Positions 5,543-13,372 of a stretch of 39,007 nt of DNA are shown piece by piece. Position 1 is the stretch's first letter. Each line of letters opens with the position of its first letter. This DNA comes from a virus. The DNA is taken from positions 1 through 39,007 of the IMG/VR virus record IMGVR_UViG_3300025853_000243; one strand, given 5' to 3'. Below the pieces are notes generated by a model. It saw nothing but the letters and a program-made list of their open reading frames with translations, made no database searches and had not been told where the DNA came from. The position numbers and the translations under genes are program-made.

Positions 5543-8517
5543 TGGGACGCTCACACACACTCCAAACAAACTTTACAGCAGGCGAGCTTTCGCCGCTGCT
5601 GCGCGCTCGCGAGGACATCCAGAAGTATTTCAACGGCGCGGAGAAGTTGGAGAACTTCATCGTCAAGCCGCAAGGCGGCGCGTTTCGCCGCTCTGGGACG
5701 CAGATGATCCTTGAAACTAAGGACACTGACATCGTCGGTTGGAATTCAAGTTCTGCAAAAGTGAGATTGGTTGAGTTTGAGTTCTCCACGACTCAGGCAT
5801 ACATCCTTGAGTTGGGCAACCTCTACGCCCGCGTTTACAAGCAGAGCGGGGTTGTCACGTCCACGAATGAAACCATCAGCGGAGTGACGCAGGCCAATCC
5901 TGCTGTTGTCACTGCGACTGGACACAGCCTGTCCAACGGGGACCATGTCGTAATCAGCGGAATCGTCGGGATGACGGAACTCAACGGGCGCAGGTTTGAG
6001 GTTGCTAACAAAACGACTAACACCTTTGAGCTTCTTGGTGAAGATTCGACTAGCCACACCGCCTACTCGTCTGGTGGAGACGCGGACCTTGTCTACGAAT
6101 TCACAACCCCTTGGGCGACTGCCGATCTTGACGACCTGTATTTCACTCAGAGTGCGGATGTTCTCTATGTTGCACACCCAGATTACGAGCCGAGGAAGAT
6201 CACGCGAACCGCCGACACCACATGGACAGTGTCTACATTCGATGGCGAAAAGGGGCCGTATCTCAGCATTAACTCTGGGGACACGTCGTTTAGGCTTGCC
6301 ACACTTTTGACAGTGAGCGGGATTACTCAAGCCAATCCTGCGGTTGTCACAACTTCGTCCGCACACGGCCTTGAAACTGGAGACATCGTCAGGTTATACG
6401 ATGTCGGCGGCATGACAGAGGTAAATGACGCAGGCTATACGATCACTGTTGTCTCAACCACCACGTTTTCACTGGACGGCATTGACTCCACTGGCTATAC
6501 CGCATACACCTCTGGAGGAACTGCTGACGTGGGCAAGGTGTCGGATACTGCCACGGTTACTAGTAACAATGACATTTTCGTCTCTGGGGACGTTGGCAAA
6601 TATATTGAGTATTCTAACGGAAATGGAGTGTGGGGACTCGGAAGAATTACAGAATACACAAGCGGAACTGAAGTAACAATTGAGCCTCAGAAAGTGTATG
6701 AGCAGCCAGCGGGAACTTATTATTACATAGGTTATGATGGGGGAGTTGGAGGACCGCGTTTGTTGTCGCCATACTCTAACGTCTTTGACTATGATGACGT
6801 TGGGCGGCACGCCAGAGCAAATGATATTTCGTCTTCATCAACAGGGTGGTGGAGAATTGACCTTTTAAAAGAAGACGATTCATCATCAACGCGGGCAGGC
6901 GGAGTAACTGCGATTACTCTTGCGTCTGGCTACACTATTGGAGAAGACCGATGCACGATTTCCAATAGGAGCATTACTGCAACTCTTATTGCGTCATCTG
7001 GGACATTCGCCAGCACAGACGTTGGACGCTGGGTTAGAATGCAATACGGAACTGATTGGGTGGATTGCAAAATCACTGCATACACCGACTCAACGCACGT
7101 TACTGTTTCAATTTCGGAAGACACAGAAATCCCGAAAGATCCAGAAAACAACACCAAGCTTCTCAACGATGGGGAAACTGTGTTTTGGCGGCTTGGTGCA
7201 TGGTCTGACACCACTGGTTGGCCTTCTGTTGTTTCTTTTCATCAGCAGCGTCTGTGGTTTGCCAGCACCAACGACAACCCTGACACCCTGTGGAGTAGCA
7301 AAGTAGACGACTACGCCAACTTCCAGCCAACCGATCCAGACGGGACAGTGTTGGACGACTCCGCGATTACCGTCACAATCGCGAGCAACCAGGTAAACGC
7401 CATCAAGTGGGTAGAAAGCGGCCCGGTCCTTCTGATCGGGACACTGAGCGGGGAGTATCAGATGCGTGCGGCGAGCACGATCAATGAGCCGCTGACTCCG
7501 AGCAACGTTGATGTCAAGACGCAGACAAGCAATGGAACACTGGCAAGCCACATGCCCCAGCGCGTTGGTTCGGCTGTGCTGTTCATCCAGCGGGCGGGGC
7601 GTGAGGTGCATGACATGCGCTACTCGTTTGAGGCCGACAGCTTTGTGAGCCGTGACCTAAACATCACGTCGGAGCACATTCTTCGCGATCAAACGCAGGC
7701 AAACAGACTGCGTTACCAGAAGAACCCCAATTCCGTAGTGTGGGTACTCACTGAGACTGGCGACCTTATCACCCTGACCTACGAGGCAGACCAGGATATC
7801 TATGCGTGGTCAAGGCAGAAGATTGGCGGGACTGGGGTAGTTGAGTCTATCGCGTCCATCCCGTCGTCCGCAGGGACTGAAGATGAGATTTGGATGGTGG
7901 TGAAGCGCACCATCAACACGAAGACAGTTCGCTACATTGAGAAGTTGCTGCCCGACTTCAATCCTGCGTCCGCCACTGACAAGGACGAGATGAAGTTTGT
8001 AGACTCCATGCTGTCGGGCTCGGCAACATCCACTACGGTTCGCGGGCTTAACCACCTTGAAGGTGAGTCCTTGCAGGTCTTGGTTGACGGGGAGTATGTG
8101 GGCGACAAAACCGTGTCGTCCGGGGCAATCACGCTGGATGACACAGGGACGACTGTTATTGCAGGTTTGCAATTTATCAGTAAGGTTAAGAGTATGCCAC
8201 TTGCGCCACGCGGCGACTGGGGAAGTTCTGGCGGGAGCGTGAAGAGAGTCCCAAAGGGATACATACACGTTCTTAACAGTCTTGGGCATCGTTACGGAGC
8301 AAGCGAGTCGGACCTAATTCAGGACGACTACCGAGAAGAAGATGATGACATGGATCAGGCTCCAAACCTCTTCACGGGGTGGAAAGAGTTCAACATTTAT
8401 GGCGACGACGATTTGGACAACGACCTAGATTATGAGGGTCAGGTTTGGATTCAGCAGCAGCAGCCTCACCCGCTGAACATACTTGCGATGGTCTTGGTGG
8501 TGGAGAATTCAGAATGA
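5542..8517 (+). CDS. Tail tubular protein B-like nozzle (T7 gp12-like)
   Basis: At 991 residues, this is longer than T7 gp12 (794). The N-terminus (TNFTAGELSPLLRAREDIQKY) and the following KLENFIVKPQGGAFRRSG segment are signatures of podovirus nozzle proteins. Two copies of a roughly 75-residue beta domain occur at about 110-190 and 255-330, each with SGVTQANPAVVT/SGITQANPAVVT, GD.V, GMTE(L/V)N and AYTSGG-type motifs, and resemble small FCCH-like domains. Two further related segments carry DVGKYI and DVGRWV. The C-terminal core (FHQQRLWFAST, LIGTLSGEYQMRA, GREVHDMRY) is the conserved platform domain. It forms the hexameric tail nozzle. The middle coding DNA is visibly more AT-rich. Confidence 0.9.
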   Translation: MGRSHTLQTNFTAGELSPLLRAREDIQKYFNGAEKLENFIVKPQGGAFRRSGTQMILETKDTDIVGWNSSSAKVRLVEFEFSTTQAYILELGNLYARVYKQSGVVTSTNETISGVTQANPAVVTATGHSLSNGDHVVISGIVGMTELNGRRFEVANKTTNTFELLGEDSTSHTAYSSGGDADLVYEFTTPWATADLDDLYFTQSADVLYVAHPDYEPRKITRTADTTWTVSTFDGEKGPYLSINSGDTSFRLATLLTVSGITQANPAVVTTSSAHGLETGDIVRLYDVGGMTEVNDAGYTITVVSTTTFSLDGIDSTGYTAYTSGGTADVGKVSDTATVTSNNDIFVSGDVGKYIEYSNGNGVWGLGRITEYTSGTEVTIEPQKVYEQPAGTYYYIGYDGGVGGPRLLSPYSNVFDYDDVGRHARANDISSSSTGWWRIDLLKEDDSSSTRAGGVTAITLASGYTIGEDRCTISNRSITATLIASSGTFASTDVGRWVRMQYGTDWVDCKITAYTDSTHVTVSISEDTEIPKDPENNTKLLNDGETVFWRLGAWSDTTGWPSVVSFHQQRLWFASTNDNPDTLWSSKVDDYANFQPTDPDGTVLDDSAITVTIASNQVNAIKWVESGPVLLIGTLSGEYQMRAASTINEPLTPSNVDVKTQTSNGTLASHMPQRVGSAVLFIQRAGREVHDMRYSFEADSFVSRDLNITSEHILRDQTQANRLRYQKNPNSVVWVLTETGDLITLTYEADQDIYAWSRQKIGGTGVVESIASIPSSAGTEDEIWMVVKRTINTKTVRYIEKLLPDFNPASATDKDEMKFVDSMLSGSATSTTVRGLNHLEGESLQVLVDGEYVGDKTVSSGAITLDDTGTTVIAGLQFISKVKSMPLAPRGDWGSSGGSVKRVPKGYIHVLNSLGHRYGASESDLIQDDYREEDDDMDQAPNLFTGWKEFNIYGDDDLDNDLDYEGQVWIQQQQPHPLNILAMVLVVENSE

Positions 8518-8933
8518 TAACGCTTGAGGCATTGACAACTCAGCATGTGCGGGACTGCTTTCGGAGCGGATTGCTCTTGAAGGAGATTGCCGACAGGCTC
8601 GTTGTCATCCCCCCCGGCAAACACGCCGCCCTGCGCAACGGATCGATGCTGGCTATCGGCGGCATCACGCAGGTATGGACCGGGGTTGGCATTGCTTGGC
8701 TAACAGTGTTTCCGGCTGCGAAGAAGCACCCTCACGCGCTGATGAATGCCGCCTTTGAGATGCTGCACAATGCAGCCGAAAATCTGCGACTACATCGAGT
8801 CCACGCCGAAATCAAGGCAAGCGACAAGAAGGCCAAACGGGTGGCAAAAATGCTTGGCTTTGACTACGAATCGACACTAAAGAAATACGGTCCCGACGCG
8901 ACCGATTACCACATGATGACATGGCATCTTTAA
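8514..8933 (+). CDS. GNAT-like protein in the gp13 position
   Basis: At 139 residues, the ATG overlaps the nozzle stop (ATGA). It has acetyltransferase-like architecture: an early helix, a strand-turn-strand block (GSMLAIGGITQVWTGVGIAWL), and a C-terminal HRVHAEIKASDKKAKRVAKMLGF. The last part matches the motif of GNAT proteins in which the end of the acetyl-CoA-binding helix precedes the LGF turn. Podophages often encode such a protein between nozzle and ejection proteins, at the place of T7 gp13. Whether it has enzymatic activity is uncertain. It may act only in assembly. Confidence 0.75.
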   Translation: MITLEALTTQHVRDCFRSGLLLKEIADRLVVIPPGKHAALRNGSMLAIGGITQVWTGVGIAWLTVFPAAKKHPHALMNAAFEMLHNAAENLRLHRVHAEIKASDKKAKRVAKMLGFDYESTLKKYGPDATDYHMMTWHL

Positions 8934-9493
8934 CTGCATTAGGGGTAGCGGCGGTAGCAGCCTCTACAGTATCAACCGGGCTTGGAGTCTATTCTGCCGT
9001 GCAGTCTGGGGCGGCACAGAAGGACGCCGCCGAGTTCAACGCTGCCGTTGCGCGCAATGATGCCATCGCGGCGCAGCAGCAGGCCGCGTCTGAGTCCCGC
9101 CAGTTGTCGCGGCGGAACAGATTGCGTGCCGCCACTAGGCGGGCACGCTTCGCGGCTAGTGGGATCGAGTTGTCCGGTTCTGCCGAGGATGTGATGTTTG
9201 ACTCTGCGGTCCAGGATGAGCTTGATCGTCAGAACGCCATCTATCGCGGGGAGCTTCGCGCAGGACGCTCCAAGGCCGAGGCTGGATTGCAGGAGGCGAT
9301 GGGGCGCAACGCAGTGACATCGTCTTACCTAAACGCGGCCGGGACATTTTTAGGCGGCGTCGGGCAGGGGTTAAGCATCGCTTCAAATCCAAGCTTTCGT
9401 AGAAGTGGTGGATCTTCGCGAGGCGCAGCAAGCGCGGGCGGGTCATATGTAACTCCCGGAGTAAGTCAATCACAATATTGGGCTTCACCATAA
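8921..9493 (+). CDS. Internal virion protein B-like (T7 gp14-like)
   Basis: This 190-residue protein opens with a hydrophobic Ala-rich segment (residues 5-27) followed by long Ala/Gln-rich helices (AAEFNAAVARNDAIAAQQQA). A conserved RAATRRARFAASGIELSGSA stretch follows, with another hydrophobic Gly-rich segment before the Ser/Gly-rich tail. This is the pattern of the small ejection protein that forms a pore in the outer membrane on infection in T7. It overlaps the upstream gene by 13 bp. Two larger ejection-like proteins follow. Confidence 0.8.
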   Translation: MASLTALGVAAVAASTVSTGLGVYSAVQSGAAQKDAAEFNAAVARNDAIAAQQQAASESRQLSRRNRLRAATRRARFAASGIELSGSAEDVMFDSAVQDELDRQNAIYRGELRAGRSKAEAGLQEAMGRNAVTSSYLNAAGTFLGGVGQGLSIASNPSFRRSGGSSRGAASAGGSYVTPGVSQSQYWASP

Positions 9494-9494
9494 T

Positions 9495-11795
9495 ATGCCA
9501 CCCGTAAGAACATCCACAGCAGCCCCGCTTCAGGTGGCTGGATCAACAGGGCCGAGGGCGTCAGCAGCGTCATTCGCTCCAAGCTTTGCTGGGGCGGCAC
9601 AGGGGTTGTCACAGGTTCCTGGTGCGCTGGCTGCGGTTGCAGGGGCGCGGAAGCAACGCGAGGCTGCCGGGGCTGAATTTGCGCGGGAGCAGGCGATCAA
9701 TGCCAAGAAGAAGTTTGAGGCTGACCAGAAGTTCAGGCAGACCGAAGCCGCGAATGATCTCGATGCTTGGCGCAGGGATTGGTCATCCAACAAGGACAGT
9801 CTGAACCTGTCGCCAGAGGACGCCGAGGCCCAGATGGAGAAGGCTATCTCCGAGACCGTGGCAAAGCGTGGGTTGACAGGCGACTTTGAACGCGACTTCC
9901 GAGGCAAGTCTGGAGGCTGGAAAAACTCCATGATGGAGGACTTTGAGGTTGGGCGAGAGAACAAGCGGATTGATGATGCGAGCCTTCGGCTCACTCAGGC
10001 GGTCAATGAGGCGAATCAGCGATTCTTCAACACGGGTGACAGTGAGTTCTTAGTTGGGTCACGGGATGACCTCCACCGAAATGTGGACAACCTGTTTGAA
10101 GGGATGCCGGTGCGCATCCAGAAGCAGAAGGCTGCTATCGACACGGTTGTCGCCAAATCCCTGATTTCGGTTGATCCAGAGATTGGGGAGCAGTTTGTCC
10201 GAGAGTCCAAGTATATTGACCCGGTCACCCGAGAGAACATGCTTGAGGCCGCGAAAAATGCTTTCACTGCCTACAATTACCAGGAGCGTCTGGACATGGA
10301 CGCATTGGCAGACAAGCACGTTGGCGAGGTTCTGAACGGGAAGCCTGTTAATCGGCTCACAGAGGACGCCTTTAAGATGGTATTCAATGACCGTGAGGGG
10401 GCTGCCAAGTTTGCTGCCTATGAGCGCAAGATGGACATTAACGAGATGGCCGCTGGCGTGATCGGGGTTTACTCTGGAACCAATGCTGCAAGCATTTCAG
10501 AGGTGGTCAAAAAGGCTGCCAACTCCAAAGACCCGAAGGTGGGGGCTGCCATGAAGATTGCCGCCGATCACTTGGCTAAGGAGGCGAATGGGATGCGGAC
10601 CAATCCGGTAAGATACCAAAACAACGGTCTGCCTGCTTTGGTTGAGGCGAATGCGACACTGATACAGGCTGCCCAGGCCCACGATGCCAATCCAACCGAG
10701 GCAAGCATGATTGCTTTACAGGCCGCTCAGACCGAGGTCAATGACATCAGGTTGAGTTACCAAGGAATGGGCGATAGTCCATACCACCTCAACCTGTCTT
10801 CGCATCTGCATTCACTTTTGGAGAACAGCGAAGCAAAACAGTATGCGGACGACATCTTAAATGCAAATCCGGCTGATGTTCTTGATAAATGGAAGGAGAT
10901 CATGGCGTCTTATCCAGACGAGAAGCATCAATGGATTGTTTTTGAGGACATCGCTGCGCAGGGCTTAAAGTTTGAGCATATAATGTCCTTCTTTGTGAAG
11001 GACGAACACTTTGCACACACATTTATTTCTGCGCAACGTCTTGGAGCGGATCAGAAGTCAGTTTTGACGGATGATAAGCGCGCTCAATTTGCATCTGTTC
11101 TTCGGGAAAACCCCATGTATCAGGCTTGGGTGCAGGCGTCTGATGATGCCGGGGCTAGGCCCGAGTATGTTGTTGCCGGGGCAAACTCTCTAATAAACTA
11201 CGCCGAAGAAATTAACCGCCGAGGCGAGGCTGACATGGATGAGGCAATAAAGATCGCAGTCGAGAACGTTTTTGGCTGGATGCACGTCTTTGACACAGGC
11301 GATGGAACAGTTGCGCTTGATACGAGAAAGGTTCTGCCCGAGTCAATTGAAGCGCTGGAGGAATTTCTGCCGGACGCATTGAGCGTCCTTGACCTGAAGG
11401 ACATCAACCCGGTGCAATTTGAGATGGTTACTGAAGGGTTCAACATTAAGGACCGCGAGAGGTACATACAGGATGTTCTTTCCGTGCAGGGCCAAGTGTG
11501 GCTTGCAATGGACCGCGACGGCAAAAGCGTCGTCTTGATGGGGCGGGAAGGACCAGGGGGAGATCAGTTTGTCATCAATGACAAAGACGGAAACCCTTAC
11601 CGAATCCATGTTGATGATCCGCCGGTGAGGACTCCGTTTAGGCCCGGGACACCTTGGAGGGAACCCCTGCGAGCCAACAGATTTGGCGACCCAAGCACGC
11701 GCTCAAATTGGCCGTTTGCTGCGCCTGCCGCACGAATAGGGCCGACCATGCAGCAGATGCAAGAGTCTGCGAAGACCATTGAGCAAGTGTACTAA
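9495..11795 (+). CDS. Internal virion (ejection) protein, gp15-like
   Basis: At 766 residues (T7 gp15 is 747), this is mostly helical and charged, with an Ala-rich N-terminus (SAASFAPSFAGAAQGLSQV), many Glu/Lys-rich repeats and no cysteines in the first part. A Pro/Arg-rich C-terminus (RTPFRPGTPWREPLRANR) ends the protein. Size, helix content and position between the gp14-like and next large proteins support the middle ejection protein that forms the periplasmic tunnel. Its TAA overlaps the next ATG. No lytic domain is visible. Confidence 0.75.
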   Translation: MPPVRTSTAAPLQVAGSTGPRASAASFAPSFAGAAQGLSQVPGALAAVAGARKQREAAGAEFAREQAINAKKKFEADQKFRQTEAANDLDAWRRDWSSNKDSLNLSPEDAEAQMEKAISETVAKRGLTGDFERDFRGKSGGWKNSMMEDFEVGRENKRIDDASLRLTQAVNEANQRFFNTGDSEFLVGSRDDLHRNVDNLFEGMPVRIQKQKAAIDTVVAKSLISVDPEIGEQFVRESKYIDPVTRENMLEAAKNAFTAYNYQERLDMDALADKHVGEVLNGKPVNRLTEDAFKMVFNDREGAAKFAAYERKMDINEMAAGVIGVYSGTNAASISEVVKKAANSKDPKVGAAMKIAADHLAKEANGMRTNPVRYQNNGLPALVEANATLIQAAQAHDANPTEASMIALQAAQTEVNDIRLSYQGMGDSPYHLNLSSHLHSLLENSEAKQYADDILNANPADVLDKWKEIMASYPDEKHQWIVFEDIAAQGLKFEHIMSFFVKDEHFAHTFISAQRLGADQKSVLTDDKRAQFASVLRENPMYQAWVQASDDAGARPEYVVAGANSLINYAEEINRRGEADMDEAIKIAVENVFGWMHVFDTGDGTVALDTRKVLPESIEALEEFLPDALSVLDLKDINPVQFEMVTEGFNIKDRERYIQDVLSVQGQVWLAMDRDGKSVVLMGREGPGGDQFVINDKDGNPYRIHVDDPPVRTPFRPGTPWREPLRANRFGDPSTRSNWPFAAPAARIGPTMQQMQESAKTIEQVY

Positions 11796-13372
11796 TGATA
11801 GGAATCCCGTCAGTAGCAAAAAGCGAAGGGCGATTCGTGAGGCCGCGCCTCCCGTTTTCATCCGTTGCGGGCGCGGCTTTTAAGCAGGGCTTTCACGACA
11901 CATTCTTTAATGTTATCCAGGAGAATGTTGAGGAATCTATCTACAATGAGGGCTTGATGCTCACGCCTGAAGAGGCGAACAATCGTTATAGTCTTCCTGG
12001 TCTTGAGTTTAATGAGCCTATCAGGGAGGGTCTTGCCGCGCTGAAGTTTCGCCGCAAGCAATCGGAGATTGCGAGGCAGACGGTAATGCAGCAGGGGACC
12101 AATGGGCTGCTATCCTTGCGTGGGGTCGGCTCTATGGCTACTTCCATCATTGCTAACAACTTGAGCCCGATTGACTTTGCGTTCAATTTTGCGCCAATCG
12201 CTGGGGCTACAAGGTATGGCCGCGCAAGTAGCCTGATGTCGAAGGCTGCGTCAAGGGGCGTCAAAAAGCTCGGCGGATTAGGCAAGCCCGTATCCAAGGT
12301 GTCGATGCCCGCGTTTCACAGGATGGTGTCAGCCGGAATTGACGCCTCAGTTGGCAACCTTGTTCTTGAAGTGCCGCTATATTTGCAGAACGAGAAGGAC
12401 CAGACCCGCCATACGCTGGGCGACGTTGCGCTCAATGTTGGGCTTGGTGGCATGTTCGGCATGGGGTTGAGCGGTCTAGGCACAATGATGCGTGGGGCTG
12501 CTCGCAAGTGGGCGGCAGCCAGTTCTTCAACCAAGGCCAAAGCAATCCAGGCGCATTTCAACGAGGCGAAGGCTGACGAGGCTGCTAGGATCGCAGACGA
12601 GGTCTTGGAGTCTGATCCTAATGTGATTCGTCAGCGGGTAATCAGGGAGCGGGCGCAAGTTGCGTTGACTGAAGCAATCCGCGAGGCTGAATCCGAGGTT
12701 CCCTACATGGAGGCCGCGTTTCGGACCAAGTTAATCATTGATTCCGGCGTGAAAACCGGAGCCGAGGACATTGTAGATATAGCCAAGAGAAACTTGGATA
12801 ATCTCAAGCGCCATTCCCCTGTCAAGCACAAGGCTGTATCAGAGGCGTTGCCTATTGCGGAGACCGGCGATGACATAGCCTTAGATACGCTTGCTAGAGC
12901 ATTGGGTGTTATTTACGACCCTGGTTCCACGGGAAGGATTCCTAAAGACTTTGCCGACAAATGGGTTACAAACCCAGTCTTCAAGGCCAAGCAGAAGGGT
13001 GAGATATTTAAGAGAAGGGGAGAGACGGCTGCGCCCGAGATCGAGAACCAGGTCAAGCGAGAGGTCTTGGCCGAGCGCATTCGCCTTGTTCAACGATCTT
13101 ATCGGGAGGCGTTGGAGAAGATGAAGGCGAATGATACCAAGGCGCGGCGAGTAGCTCAAGAACTCGACGCCAATGCTGAACCTTCCAAACCTTTGCGCCC
13201 ACAGGACGATGTGCGCGGGCAGGCTGCCGATGAGGCTACGCTGACAGAGGACATCAACAGCATTACTGAAGCTATGGGCGACACCGCAGAATCTGTAAAG
13301 AAGAACTTCAACCAAGGCCCCGATGAGAAAGGTATACAAGCTGGACTCGACTGCCTGATTAAAAATGCCTAA
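11795..13372 (+). CDS. Internal virion (ejection) protein with membrane-active segments
   Basis: At 525 residues, this begins at an ATG overlapping the preceding stop (TAATG). It has two hydrophobic Gly/Ala-rich stretches, around residues 125-150 (SIIANNLSPIDFAFNFAPIAG) and 210-235 (ALNVGLGGMFGMGLSGLG). A long charged helical half follows, with RQRVIRERAQVALTEAIREA. No transglycosylase motif is seen. It is probably one of the proteins ejected into the cell envelope ahead of the DNA. Together with the next gene it occupies the place of T7 gp16. Its C-terminus ends in GLDCLIKNA, and it overlaps the next gene by 8 bp. Confidence 0.65.
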   Translation: MIGIPSVAKSEGRFVRPRLPFSSVAGAAFKQGFHDTFFNVIQENVEESIYNEGLMLTPEEANNRYSLPGLEFNEPIREGLAALKFRRKQSEIARQTVMQQGTNGLLSLRGVGSMATSIIANNLSPIDFAFNFAPIAGATRYGRASSLMSKAASRGVKKLGGLGKPVSKVSMPAFHRMVSAGIDASVGNLVLEVPLYLQNEKDQTRHTLGDVALNVGLGGMFGMGLSGLGTMMRGAARKWAAASSSTKAKAIQAHFNEAKADEAARIADEVLESDPNVIRQRVIRERAQVALTEAIREAESEVPYMEAAFRTKLIIDSGVKTGAEDIVDIAKRNLDNLKRHSPVKHKAVSEALPIAETGDDIALDTLARALGVIYDPGSTGRIPKDFADKWVTNPVFKAKQKGEIFKRRGETAAPEIENQVKREVLAERIRLVQRSYREALEKMKANDTKARRVAQELDANAEPSKPLRPQDDVRGQAADEATLTEDINSITEAMGDTAESVKKNFNQGPDEKGIQAGLDCLIKNA

